Below, piece by piece: positions 35,290 to 47,693 of a stretch of DNA of 64,000 nt; position 1 is the stretch's first letter, and each line of letters begins with the position of its first letter. The notes beneath the pieces are model-generated. The model had not been told where the DNA came from. It did no database searches and was given only the letters and a program-made list of their open reading frames with translations. Both the position numbers and the translations under genes were made by a program. The DNA comes from Siphonodentalium dalli (taxonomy: Eukaryota > Mollusca > Scaphopoda > Gadilida > Siphonodentaliidae): positions 214,102,205 through 214,166,204 of the forward strand of contig CP136064.1 in assembly GCA_032622095.1 (NCBI GenBank). The letters run 5' to 3'.

Positions 35290-36170
35290 AGGAATGGGTG
35301 GGGCAAGATATCCTGGCAAGCGCCTAGGAAACAGAATTCTGTCCAAATGTTTTACTGGGGCCTAGGAAATAGAATTCTGTCCCAATTTTTTTCTGGGGGG
35401 GGGGGGTGGGTGATTCTGTTTGGGAACGGGTGGGGCAAGATATCCTGGTAAGCGCATAGGAAACAAAATGCTCCCCGATATTTTTCTGGTGTGGGGGAGG
35501 GGGACTTGAATTTTTTTTCTGGTGAATCGGGTGGGGCAAAATATCCTGGGAAGCGGAGTGCTGTCCAATTTTTTAGGTGTGGGGAAGGGTTGAATAAATT
35601 TAAGGAATGGTGGGGCAAAATATCATGACAAGCGCCTAGGACGCAGAATTCTGTACAATATTTTTTCTGGGGGGGGGGGGGTGATTCTGTTTGGGAACGG
35701 GTGGGGCAAGATATCCTGGTAAGCGCATAGGAAACAAAATGCTCCCCGATATTTTTCTGGGGTGGGGGAGGGGGGACTTGAATTTTTTTTCTGGTGAATC
35801 GGGTGGGGCAAAATATCCTGGGAAGCGGAGTGCTGTCCAATTTTTTAGGTGTGGGGAAGGGTTGAATAAATTTAAGGAATGGTGGGGCTAAATATCATGG
35901 CAAGCGCCTAGGACGCAGAATTCTGTACAATATTTTTTCTGGGGGGGGGGGGGGGTGATTTTGTTTGGGAACGGGTGGGGCAAGATATCCTGGCAAGCGC
36001 CTAGGAAACAGAATTATGTCAGTTTTTTCTGGGGCCTAGGGAACAGAATTCTGTCCAATTTTGTTCTGGGTGTTGACTTTTTTGTGTGAATCTGGTGGGG
36101 CAAGATATCCCGACAAGCGCCTAGGAAATTGGGAATGGGTAGGTGGGGCAAGATATCCTGGCGTTTGTGG
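35290..36170 (+). repeat. G-rich higher-order tandem array (~272-bp unit)
   Basis: The basic word GGTGGGGCAARATATCCTGG followed by CAAGCGCCTAGGAAACAGAA recurs at least eight times. TGATTYTGTTTGGGAACGGG starts at 35411, 35682 and 35956, giving a higher-order period of about 271-274 bp. The two full copies are almost the same. Runs of 10-15 G separate sub-units. The long - strand proline-rich frames across it are shadows of the repeat. Confidence 0.9.
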
Positions 36171-37592
36171 TAGGTTTGTAATAAACACAGAACCACACAG
36201 TTGTGGGATGGCTTTGGTGTATATGACACTTGATTACAGCATATTAGCACTCAGTGCCTCTCAGACGTCATCGACTGGTGCCATATCCAGCAAAGCGTTC
36301 GAACATGTCACCAATGTGTGTGATTCTGTGTATGCATTCAACCTTTGTATACCATTGTATCCAATGATGAAAAACTCAAATTGATTTCAGTGCTGATTTT
36401 AAATTTAAAACTACTAGTACGGTCCGTGATATTGTTTTAAGATTGGTACAGTAGTTCCATTGTTTCATATTGGAGTGATAGTTGTTGACAAGCTAGTTAC
36501 AAAATGATTGTATTATTGAACATGTTAATTGTTTAATTTGTTTATGACCGATTCTTTTTTATATGGAAAGTTATATTAATTCCAATATATGCATTATTCA
36601 ACAGTTCACAGCTATGAGATCTCAAGAGAAATGATGAAGGTCATGGAGCAACATGTAGGACAGAAATGATAACTACAGAAAAGACAACGTCTAAGCGTCG
36701 CAGGGGTTTACCACTAGCTACCGTAGATCGACTTGAAACTGGAAAGAAGCTGAAGAACAACGAGGTTGTTGTTAGGACAGAAGAACAAAGTTGGTCATTT
36801 GTTGAACTTATTATATGAACATTTCCTATGTGATAACTACTCATAAATGATGTTCCAGTATAGAAAGGGTTAAGTTTTTATATTGTCAATCTATAGAAAC
36901 ATAAAAATAATCACACACCGTTAAGGATAACCTGCCCTTAATAGATTAACCTGTCATTGTATCTCGTCAAATTATGGTATCACAAATACTCTACTCCAAT
37001 ATCATGTCATAATGTGTCTATGTAACTTCTGCTTGTATCTGTCTGATATTAAAACAGTCAATTTGTATGTCATTTATCGCATATTATTTCTTAACATGTA
37101 TTCAGGATCCCCCCCCCAAATTAACTGGTATTCAGGATTCACCCCCCAAAATTAACTGGTATTCAGTATTCAGGGGGAGGGGTGTGATACCCTCCAATAT
37201 GTTTCCTGTTTTTTGCTGGTTTAACAACAATCATTCTTATCATTTCAGGCCATGGTTGGATTTCGAAGATGGCATGGAAATTGTTAGAAAGATATCACGC
37301 GCCCAGTGGTCAAATCAATATCAACATCTGCTCGTTGATATTATAATTAATCATCCAATTTCCAAGAGAAGGCTGATTTTTACAAACAAGAAACAACAGA
37401 ATAGTGTCGACGTGCGATGCCGTAGTGAATGCACCGAAAAAAAGAAATCCTGATATGAAATATAGTGTCACACATGTTAGAAATAAATAATAAAAAAGTT
37501 GATTTCAATTTGCAAGGAGTCAGCTCCAGTGATAGAGAGGTTCCAAGAAGATAAGAACTGTGGATCATCTTTCATCTCATTGAATCATGTAG
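36171..37592. other. Spacer with weak coding-like stretches
   Basis: A frame at 36659-36820 (TTSKRRRGLPLATVDRLETG) and one at 37248-37452, which follows an acceptor-like ATTTCAG and ends shortly before AATAAATAATAAA, look exon-like but match no family. A ~35-bp tandem (ATTAACTGGTATTCAGGAT) lies at 37100-37170. Confidence 0.25.
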
Positions 37593-38119
37593 TTAGAGGC
37601 ACGGCCGGCGTTCGTTGCAGAAATATTCATATTTGTTCAAATCGCCATCAACAGAAGGACTATTAAAATGTATATAGTTTTGTTCATATGCCAAACATAA
37701 TCAGCGCGTAAATAGTATATTGTCGTCAAGACGTACGATGGTGTACGTAAACAAGAGCCTGCTCGTGTTGCAGAAGTTGTGCTTCTGTTTACACAACACA
37801 GCGCAATTCTATTGGTTAATCACACAAAAATGATATAAACGCTCTTTATTATTTCCATATCAGGAAAACAGTAACAAATAACGCTCTTTATGTTTACCAT
37901 ATCCGGATCTAAACAAAAGCGAGGAAACGTAACGTTTTTTTGCTTTTGATTACATAACAAAGGGGGGAATTGACAATAACAAACTGTTTATGCCATATTT
38001 CTGATTGGTATAAGAACCAGGTCTGTCTATATTTTACTATTCTTTCTGTTTATGGCGGTTTTTGACGGAGATGAATATTTTAACAGCATACCTGCCACCA
38101 ACGCTGCCCGTATCTTTAA
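37593..38119 (-). mobile_element. TTAA foldback element, copy 4 (diverged subfamily)
   Basis: Same architecture as 733-1234, but the ends read AGGCACGGCCGGCGTTCG and AACGCTGCCCGTATCTTTAA, closer to copy 5 than to the other four. The left target is TTAG and the right TTAA. AACGCTCTTTAT motifs face each other near the centre. An older subfamily is implied. Confidence 0.75.
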
Positions 38120-41100
38120 AACCAGGCATTCATGTCAGTGGGATTTGGCTGGTGAGCCTTCAACTTAGAGTGGAAGTTCAAAGTGTGGACCCCGATGATG
38201 CTCTTGTACCGCTATTCACCCGTGTGAAGAAAGCGAAGTCTAAACAAAACCAGACAAGCTTGAAGAGTGAATCGATCAACTAAAAACTTCCATGGAAACG
38301 GATCAAACTAAGCATATTCCTAAATTTATGGAGCAGGAGACGTAGTGTTCTCGGCAGCATGAGATTCGTGTGCACGAAATTATGTCTAGTAATCGAGGTC
38401 AGCCTCAGACAGTGTAACATCAGACACAATCAGATCAAAGTGAGAGGAATTCGGTCGGCCACACTACAACTTGTAACAGTGAAATTGCAAGTGCTGATGT
38501 TGTATGAATGTTTTCAGAGAAGATTCAGAAGAGATACTGAATCTTCCCAATAAGGGCTCATGCACTTTTCCATGCTGAATGTTACAATACTAATTGTCAG
38601 ATTCGTCTGATATGGACACAAATAACTCCCCAGACCGGCACTCTGTCATTGAGACCCTTGGTGTATTACAGTGGGTGAAGGGGTAATTCGATAGCTTTAT
38701 TATGTATTATCTCTGGAAAAAGTAATGAAACTCATAAATATCGAAACGTCTGATGGCATATTTCCCCAGGGGCCTATACTATAGAATTACAATTGCCATG
38801 TTTCTCCACGTGGACAGCGTTAGTCGGTAATTTCACAGTCTTGTAAAGCTAGACTTGTGTTCTATAGTACTCGAGCAATTGTGTTCTTGTAAATTCCTTG
38901 CATTGGATATTGGAATTTAACAATAGGCGATTACCCTTTTTCACACCATACATCGTTGTGAACTGACTTATAAAATGTTCTGGGAGAGCAATTCTGTAAC
39001 TGGGATTCATTTCAGCAGCAAGCTGCTCGTTTTTTGTGGTGTTTGGAGTGTCCCAACGCTGCATCTTTTTGTTATTCTATAGTACTCGAATTGTCTAACT
39101 TGGGGAAAAACAAGAACTCGCTTGACGGGCTGATAAATTACCAACTTAGGGAGTTCCATAGTACAGACATAACACAAATCGGGTAGAACACGGTGTTAAC
39201 ATTACACGTATACGAGGCTGAATTAGTGATTGTCACCGCAATGAAACGCGTGCGAATATCGATATGTCGGATTATCGCTTTGTGTATTGCGCACTCATGC
39301 ATTAACCCTTTTTCGACGTGCGAAGTTTCACCGGGTCAATAAAATCGTAGTCATATTGAGATGATGGGTTCAAATTACGCATGGGCGTAGATAGATATAT
39401 TTTGAGATGGGGTTCATAAAGATAGACAAATTGGCTTTGATAAATAAGGGTTTGCTCATAAATTATGTTGTGACGGGGGCGATTCTCATCAAAATACTCA
39501 ACAATTGGGAATGTCACGCAGGGACGTTCAATGGGTGTTGGCGCATCACAATAATCTTCGTCCCAAAGTTAGTGATGATTGATTTATGGGGTAAATGGCA
39601 ATTAGTTCAGAAGTTTCGATCGGTTGGAATTGTTGGTTTGGGGATTTCTAACAGTTGGAAATCTTGAGTAACCATTGCAGAATATCAACCGAATGGGGTG
39701 TAAATATAGTTTTCTGGTTCAGGGAGGAGGTGTACTCGGGCAGCGGATACCTTATACGTGAATGTTACCGCGATTCCATGGTAGAAAATGGCACTGAATT
39801 TAAAAATTGAGACTGGAGAATAGGTTATAATCATTACAATGACTAAATTTTCCAGCTAATGTAACTGCAAATTATAATTTATACTACTAGTATGATGTTT
39901 TCCTACATTCAGTGTAATTTTGGTTGTTAAATCTAAGTTTCTACTTAAACAAAAAGTTACACCGACCCTTTGGAAAATATACTTGAAATATATATTTTCA
40001 CCCTTTTAACTTGGAAATATTTTTATCAGTATATTTTCTCCGGCAATTCAGTTTGTTTTCAATTACATGTATCGAAATCGTACGTATACGACAACCAGTT
40101 AAAATTTCCCTGCTCAATCTGACACTATAATCACCATGTGTAGGTTTTTCTGTCGATGGGGTTTATTTGTGATCACTCTATCCATCTCTATCCCTTTGTG
40201 TTCGTACATACATCGTTAAATATATTTGACCATGAACCATGTAAATACAAGGAAAGTCATGAAAAGCTGATATTTTTTGTGCTTCCGGTCCCTCCCCCCC
40301 CCCCACCGGTGGGCACTTTATTGGCAAATGGCAAACATCGTCATCAACCCATGCATATGGAAATTGGCACATTTGGTCCATATCAAGCATGTTTGATTCG
40401 GCTTCCGTTGTGGGCATTGGTGTACGCATTTTTCTACTTCATCCCACATAACATGCACAACGACCTCTTCAATTTTTATCACTATGGTTCGAATAGTAGA
40501 CAGACCTAACCCTTACATTTGAGTAAGGTTATTGTAGTAATCCCCCTCGAAAGCATATATATGCAAATGGCCGCTCTCTCCTTTGGCAATATGTTTCGAG
40601 TTATGTCCTGATTCTGTCCAGTATGTACGCGAATGCCCCTTTACTGGCACGGGCTGTTTTTTAAAACTATCTATCAAAATGTTCGGCCGTGTCAAACCAC
40701 CCAAAGAGCACCTCCTAAATTTCTTGAAACGTTCTTGCAACAGCGAAACCAACAAACACCTCTTCAAAGCACGCCTTAGCATATTTCTGTGACCTTTGCA
40801 GTCTCAGATTAAACATATCGCAGATTTAAAGCAGATGACATTTATAAAAAGGAAGGACAATAATATTTGAAAATTCAGAAAGTCTGACACGTGCTAGCGG
40901 GCTCAACGTATAAATCAAACACATTATGGACGTGCCAGAGACACCATAACATCGATCTGAGCGAGATAGTGTGGTGTCTGATGTATAAAACTGGACTTAC
41001 TAATGTGTGCTACTAATTCTCGTCCGCATTAACTGTATTCTTCCTATGAATACCAAAGCAAGTTATAACCTATGTGTTACCTACTTTAAAAACGAGCCTG

Positions 41101-41394
41101 CTGTTTTAATGATTCGCTTGTATTACTGCATTGTCTGGTGTGTTAACTAGCAGGGTACAATCTATATACCACGACCAAAGGGCAACTGCAAATTATCGGT
41201 AAGTACAGTAATAACAGAATTGCTGCCATAAACTGTGCCTGTAATGCCAAACTATCGATCTTAGGACGAAAATAACATGATATATGTTATAACCCTGAAG
41301 AAATGGCTTTTGAATCAATTCTTTTCAGAACCTCTAATGTAGAATTAAATTTACAATTCAACCATCGCCAGGTTACATCTTGTCATAATATTGT
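38120..41394. other. Spacer with a possible degraded element
   Basis: GGCCTATACTATAGAAT at 38773 and the reverse complement of CCATAGTACAGACA near 39155-39170 may be old inverted ends, with CTATAGTACTCGA at about 38859 and 39077 between them. Frames up to 117 codons (40156-40509) carry no domain. Confidence 0.25.
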
Positions 41395-41395
41395 C

Positions 41396-41750
41396 TTGAT
41401 TGATTGATTGATTGATTGTTTTATTCCAAAGACAAATTAATGTGCAACATGAATAACATTTACAACACGTTTTAAAAATATGTATCCAATAAGTACGGAA
41501 CCCCATCCTAAGATGTGTTGTTTTTTCCCTGATTTGTTCTTTTTTTAAAGCGTGTGCATATATAGAATACATATATGTATATAAGTCTACATATTCTTCC
41601 TCATGTTTTCAATGTCCTTTTCACTATAAGTTTGAATTCTTGACCATGCAATGAGCTAAATCAGCTGCCTTCCATAAGATACAATTCTTGGGCGATCGCT
41701 TTCCGGCTTCAGTTTTAGCAATATTCGGAAATAAGGGTATTTGTCTTATA
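41396..41750 (-). repeat. Probable LINE 3' end with (AATC)n tail
   Basis: On the - strand the sequence ends GGAATAAAACAATCAATCAA: an AATAAA signal followed by a tetranucleotide tail, as in many invertebrate LINEs. The body to the right has no recognisable protein. Confidence 0.35.
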
Positions 41751-41763
41751 TATAGTCTTAGTC

Positions 41764-42345
41764 TTGTATCACCACAATGCCATCAGAGTGCCTGTCATAC
41801 TGTATTATATTACGCACCAATTGTATTCTCACACTGTTTTTAATAACCCATGGATTAAATGTGTACATGACTCGCTGAATGGATTCGGAATGAGTAAAGT
41901 TTGGATTAATCAGCACATCACAAGTCCCAAGCACTTCATACAAACTATCGAACGAAAACTGCACGATTTCTATCTGCAAGAATGGTGGTCATCTTTATCA
42001 GCATCCAGTAAATTCTCCTTTTTCGCATTATCAAGACCACATTTGAACGAGAAAGTTACATATCAATAACAAACCACCGACTCGTGCTAAGCATCCTCTT
42101 TCGTACGAGGAACCATAAACTCCCAGTAGAATGCGGCGCGTGGACTAATGACGCGTATTCGGATAGATCGTGTACCCTCTGCAACTCAGAAATAGGCGAC
42201 GAGTATCATGTCATCCTTAAATGTATTGAACTCCAAGACATACGCGTACAATACCTGAGACCATACTATTACCGGAGACCAAACGCTCAGAAGCGAGCAG
42301 CAATATTCAATAGTTGTAACAGATAAAATACCAAGAATCTCTCAA
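41764..42345 (+). pseudogene. LINE-C: C-terminal part of ORF2 (L1/Tx1-like)
   Basis: Two adjacent frames (41764-42069, 42084-42326) form the region after the RT domain of an L1/Tx1-type LINE: NPWIKCVHDSLNGFGMSKVW, then FRTRNHKLPVE and the zinc-knuckle segment CTLCNSEIGDEYHVILKC, which carries C-x2-C...H-x4-C, then LRPYYYRRPN. This protein end is well known in invertebrate LINE ORF2s. RT and endonuclease parts are absent upstream, so it is 5' truncated. A stop and frame change separate the two frames. Confidence 0.75.
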
Positions 42346-42861
42346 TCTTTATAATAAAAGGTCATCGATATATTCCGGAACTCTCGAGGCTTCATTTTCG
42401 GACAAACAAGTAAACTCCCTTCAATAATATACAAAAATAGTATACTTGTTGTTTACATATGTACCAAAACTTTATAAAGAAGGACCCCAACCCCAATATA
42501 ATATGGTATGGCTATATAGCTGCGCTCTATGGTATAGGACCATGTAAACTCAAAATCACTAATCACACATATTCAATGACGCACTGCATAGCCCCTCAAT
42601 TATACACCGTACAATTTGAATTTGTAACTACCTTGCACTCTATAATATCTTCAATTGATGATCAGAAAAAATATATTGAATAGAATTGGTGTCAATTATT
42701 TCTTATGAGAGCTTCCTCGCTTACTCTTGGATATGCATTAACTTAATTTCACCCTTCCCCATCCCGATCATATATGACAACCAATTGAAACCTTTCGCGT
42801 AATGAATTTACTTGAAGTATACCAGGTATAATACGCCATTCGCCTGCCATTATTTGTTTGT

Positions 42862-43356
42862 TTAAAGATACAGGCGGCGTTGGCGGTGGGTATGCTGTTA
42901 AAATATTCACCTCCGTCAAAAACCGCCATAAACAGAAATAATAGTAAATTATAGACATACCTTGTTCTTATACCAATCAGAAATATTGTATAAACAGTAT
43001 GTTATTGTCAAATGTTTTCCTTTGTTATGTAAACAAAAGCAAAAAAACGTTACAGAACCTGGCTTTTGTTTAGTTCCGGATATGGTGAACATAAAGAGCG
43101 TTATTTGTTACTGTGTTCCTTATATGGAAATAATAAAGAGCGTTTATATCATTTGTTTGTGATTAACCAATAGAACATCTGTAACACGAGCAGGCTCTTG
43201 TTTACGTACACCATGGTACGTCTTGACGACAATATACTGTTTACGCGCTGACGTTTGGCATATGAACAAAACTATATATATTTTAATATTCCTTCAGTTG
43301 ATGGCGATTTGAACAAATGGGAATATTTCTGCAACGAACGCCGCCCGTGCCTTCAA
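42862..43356 (+). mobile_element. TTAA foldback element, copy 5 (diverged subfamily)
   Basis: Ends TTAAAGATACAGGCGGCGTT and ACGCCGCCCGTGCCTTCAAC, with an internal AAACAGTATGTTATTGTCAA block and two AATAAAGAGCGTT words in opposed halves. Related to copy 4. The right TTAA has decayed to TCAA. Confidence 0.8.
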
Positions 43357-44013
43357 CTCGTATTCGAGATAAAAACCAAGGGACGGAATTCTACTTATGT
43401 ATTCGTATTCCGTCTAACCATCAAATACATTTGATGAACGTATAACATACAATCGTCTCGGGTGTACATGTGCAAGTATATTATTGCACCTGTCTGGGAA
43501 ACTATCTTTCGACTTGAACTGGATGTGCTGATGTGGAGAAATTATTGTTGTAAATGTATAGCTATATAAGATACATGATTGTTACAAACGTCTCTCACTT
43601 TAACAAGTGGCCACTTAATCATACTATATAGAAAGATGATCCCAGTTCGCGGAGAATGTTCGAGACAAGAGTCGAAATTAATACAGGAAAGACAATCATA
43701 CTTAGTTGTAAAATATACGAGATGAGTGAAGAAATGTTTGAACGGGCATTCGAGCTTCTCAGTTCAGTCTACGTAATGTGGAAGGAGGCATAAGATAAGT
43801 TGACAAATACACAAAATATTTATATACCGGCTTCATATCCTCCAAAGAATACTTTCTATGACCACATGCATTTTCCAACTGAAGTGAAAAAACTCTTTAT
43901 CTCTTTCATATCACTGATATCAGGAATAGACTAACACGGAACGCTCTTTTCTGTTCCATGCTGTGTAATTTGCTTTTTTTTTTGTCCGGGACCCAAACAT
44001 CGTGTTCAAATAT
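43357..44013. other. Featureless spacer
   Basis: Nothing supportable. Confidence 0.3.
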
Positions 44014-44142
44014 GCAATCAACGTCGTTTTCGATGCATCTAGTGTTTGATGCCGAATTACATACTGTAATTATACTAAGTATGTAGTTCGGCATCAGACA
44101 CTTCTATACGCCGACAGATGCATCGAAAACGACGTTGATTGC
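44014..44142. repeat. Two-part hairpin
   Basis: The outer arm GCAATCAACGTCGTTTTCGA at 44014 pairs with its complement ending 44142. The inner arm GTGTTTGATGCCGAA (44042) pairs with TTCGGCATCAGACAC (44101). An extra ~14 bases (TTCTATACGCCGAC) sit on the right side only, as if inserted after the palindrome formed. Confidence 0.75.
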
Positions 44143-46504
44143 TTATAATTATGCACATTAGTTGGTGATTAAAAAACAAAAATTCCCCACTTCTTTAAAA
44201 CGAATCTAGAACATCTATTGTCATAAAGACAATCCCGATTCGATAGCAATTCCGAAGCGGTGTTCACAAACTTCCCCACCGAATTTGCGGTATCCGGTGA
44301 CAAACTCGAAACGTAAACAATCGCTGCGAAGGTGCATTCTATGCTCTCATGACCACTGCCATGGCATATTAGTATTGGCACGAAGCTGGATAAATGCTAA
44401 TACTAATGGTGGAATAGTTATGTAAAACATTCTTTTATCCCCAACTAAATTATCGCATTTCATAGTTTCACTGATCTGTCAAATTCGTTAATTTTATTTT
44501 CACGGTATGGTAACTATGGACGCTTTTAGGAAATGTCACGATGTGGAGTGACCGTTGGTTCATGTCGCCCAATTTCTTAAAGTATCAGTGCGCGTTGTGA
44601 TGCAGGAAACGACACTTCCCTCGGCTGATAGAGATTGTCGCTACCAAGCGTATCTAAGGGCATTGACAATCAGATGGACGTATTTAACCGAAAGCGAAAG
44701 TAGTTGTAATTATAGTTGTATGATGTATTACTTCAATGCATCTTTCTGTGACATGTCCGTTTGAAGATAGTTAAAGTATTTATCGACCTATATCGATACC
44801 GGCGAAAATTCAAAAGCGAGTATTAGGTGTATTTTGATCGCAAACCGCCAAGTGGCTTTAAAGTGAAATTCGCGATAACAGCGATATAATATCGATAATA
44901 TTTTTAAAAATAATTAATTTGCGTCGAAGATGTCTGCTTAAAACGTTCCGGTTCCAGGCTATCATAAATTTTTTTAATATAAATTAATTTAATGCTGCAG
45001 TCATAAATTAAGTTACAAATTTCTGTATACACGACGTAACCACAATTAATAAACAGATGTGGATATGGTAACACACATTGCGAACAGATCTATCTTGAGA
45101 CGGGGCGACAACAACTGACTAGAATAATACATTAATAAATATCTTGGACAAGTATGTATATAATGGTATAATTTATTTGATACATTTGCCTGGAAATTGT
45201 ACGATACAAAACTCGATGACTGCGTTCTATTCATTACATTCCAGTTTGCTGCTATCTGAAAAATACCGTTCTCAATACGGTGAAAGTTAACAGATTTTGG
45301 TCGACTAACATGTTTTATTCCTTAAAGTAATAACGGAAATTCGATAAAAATATATTTTGTCAAAAAACTGTATTGACTTTAAGATCAGGAAATTGGCAGC
45401 GCTCTCATAAGGATACTATTTCGATATAATTTACCTATAGCGTATCCGAGTGATCGATTGAACTATTATGTCTTAACGTGGAGACATGTAGCAACACCGA
45501 CGCTCAATAAAGCTATTTCATCCATATCCCAGTCAATGTGGATACGAGTCATTTAAGCCCTCTGAATTAGTGATACGAGTTTTAGAACTACCTAAAACTT
45601 TGGGCTAAAACTCGATATGACGAATCGGACCGGCAGTAGATGTCCCGTCACCAACCATTGAGATCGGTCAACACCATTTTCCTTTCGTGGGTTTGTGTGC
45701 TGCCAATGTGACAGTCAACTGCAGCCTTTTATTTCGACCACATGGATGCAAACCTTGTTAAGAAGGATATGGCACACGTAGCAAATATGTCATCGGTAAT
45801 AACATTTCTCAAACATCAGTATGGTATGGTGAAATTCCGCCGTTGACTTGTCGGCGCACCCCCATCAGATGGGATAGAATCATACAATGTACTATATACA
45901 AACATATGTTTATATATTGTAACGTCACCCCATGCATGTGAAGCCACAGTAGACCTGAAATGAGCCTTTGATCTGCGCACAGTGGACCTCAAACTTGGAT
46001 GAGCCTTTGATATGTGTTGCCGCACATGTAAGCGTACTCACCGACGTTGTTGAAACCCGGGCGTAATCTCAACAGGATAACAAATACGACAATCCAACTG
46101 AAGAACTGGGGTGCTGAAAATCAAACGGTGAATCAGTGATGAGAGAATTCACGCATTTTCAATGACTGGTAGTGAAGAAAATAAAAAAAACAGCAACTAT
46201 TACTGTAGGAACTATCAGAGTATGGAGCACAAGATGTCTTAAAACTGACATAAAACAAAAATCTCAGAAGCCAATCCAGTCTAAAAGTAACTGAATGAAA
46301 GCCCACCATGGTGAAATGACGCAAATTGAAGTCCATAGTTAATTGTGAAATTCTCATAAAATGTGCATCAACATTTAGTTGTGTAATGGGTGATCAGCCG
46401 AGAATATAATCCCAAATCATAACAAAGCTATCTGACTGTCAGTTGATGAGCAAATTATTACAAACAATTGGGAAATTTGATTGATGAGAAGAATTAGATT
46501 ACTC
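44143..46504. other. Spacer; one short repeat copy
   Basis: Holds the reverse copy (44770-44868) of the 25106-25195 repeat and a small CGAGTTTTAG..CTAAAACTCG hairpin at about 45573-45613. No gene was recognised. Confidence 0.35.
44770..44868 (-). repeat. Short dispersed repeat, copy 2
   Basis: Reverse complement of 25106-25195: TATCGACCTATATCGATA, then GAGTATTAGGTGTATTTTGA, then AAACCGCCAAGTGGCTTTAA. The sharp shared right boundary at AAAGCCACTTGG suggests a short mobile or SINE-like unit. Confidence 0.6.
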
Positions 46505-46860
46505 ACTCAGATAAATTTCACATAATCTTCGTAGTAGTCGTTTAGAAGTTCGATGTCGTTTCCTTTTCTCCAGCATACTTAATGCTATAGGCAGCATTGG
46601 TTGGGCCTTTTTTACCAGAACTTAGTCGTTTGACAATACCCGTGTACCACTTGTTTGCTTTGCGAGGGGCAAAAATTCTATTAAAATATGCTTGCATAAG
46701 TTTGTATGTCTACTCACCAGTGTCGACATCAGTTACCCACTTTCTTCCTGTGAATGTAAAGCATCGAACTGTGGTGGCACGTTTTGGTCGTGTTGTTACT
46801 GCTGTGAGTGATGTTGGAAAACATGTGTCAGCTGCTTCACTACCAGTAGAATCTTTTCAG
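46505..46860 (-). pseudogene. Tudor-like coding remnant, unknown family
   Basis: A - strand frame from about 46850 reads TRPKRATTVRCFTFTGRKW, VTDVDTGE, one TAG, then YKLMQAYFNRIFAPRKANKW, YTGIVKRLSSGKKGPTNAAY, SIKYAGEKETT. A frame change then gives ELLNDYYEDYVKFI and a stop. The W-Y-x-G-I-V ... Y-x-I-x-Y-x-GEKE pattern resembles Tudor/chromo-like barrels, but I cannot name a family. The length of near-continuous sensible peptide (~120 codons, one stop, one shift) argues for a decayed gene or transposon ORF rather than chance. Confidence 0.4.
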
Positions 46861-46948
46861 CATGTTGGTCGTACCGGTATCTGGTGCTGGAAATTGGAAA
46901 ACAAATGAATAACAATGGTTAATTTCAAGTGATATGAAGCATACTAAA

Positions 46949-47693
46949 CAGGGTTCGCGCTGCCGATCGCCAATTAGCAAATTGCTATAAAAAAATGAAA
47001 TGGTTCCAAAAAAATCCCGATTGGCTACAAAAATTGGCACCTAGCTTATTGGCTTTTGGCAATTGATACCTTTCGGGCATATAATAAAGCTTGCAGTCAA
47101 TCGGTCGGAAACAAAACACACATTGATATCCGGTCGCGACATAGCTAATTGGTTCCTATAATTGAAAGGGAACATATGTATAACAGATTCGCGGCTTATG
47201 TCATATCGACTTTATAGCCAAACAAAGGGCTTCCTGAAGTCTACATCGTTAGGAAACTATTGATAGTAGGTGTTAGATAAACTATCATAAATAATTAAAT
47301 ATGTCCTTGGTAACTCAGCTTTCACAAACTGTGACAAACAGCAAATATGCATCAGACACGCAACATCCTTCCAAAATTAAGAAAGATACTGATTTCTTCG
47401 GACATTCAGACACTAACGATACTCCAAATGAGGTGGTTGATTTAACATCGACGTGTGCTACACCACAACTATTATGATTACTTTGTATTTCTTGTTAATT
47501 GTTGCACATCATTGATAAAATAAATATATACATATAATAAGTAATTTGCTTGTTTGTTTGTTTTTTTGGAAAACCAAATTCAAAAGTGGTAACAAAAAAT
47601 ATTGGTCGGAAACAAGTGGCAACAGAAAGTATAAAGTGGCTCTAAAAATAATGCAATTGGCAAGTGTTGGCACCTGGGCCAGCGCGAACCCTG
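46949..47693. mobile_element. hAT-like non-autonomous element
   Basis: Ends CAGGGTTCGCGCTG and its reverse complement CAGCGCGAACCCTG bound 745 bp. The flanks ATACTAAA (46941-46948) and ATAATAAA (47694-47701) fit an 8-bp target duplication with one mismatch. CAGGG-type ends and 8-bp duplications are hAT hallmarks (family knowledge). Subterminal blocks (AATTGGCAAGTG, CAATTAGCAAATTG) are also inverted. No transposase domain remains. Confidence 0.75.
47301..47477 (+). CDS. Short ORF inside the hAT-like element
   Basis: An intact 58-codon frame (MSLVTQLSQTVTNSKYA... to ...CATPQLL) lies in the middle of the element, and AATAAA follows about 40 bases after the stop. It contains EVVDLTS, which matches the SUMO-interacting motif pattern (hydrophobic-hydrophobic-x-hydrophobic with acidic flank). 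It could be the leftover C-terminus of a transposase or chance; the length is small. Confidence 0.2.
   Translation: MSLVTQLSQTVTNSKYASDTQHPSKIKKDTDFFGHSDTNDTPNEVVDLTSTCATPQLL

Noticed and set aside
35352-35840. 162-codon proline-rich frame on the - strand
   Set aside because: It is a read-through of the G-rich tandem array (C-rich on this strand codes Pro); periodicity explains it.
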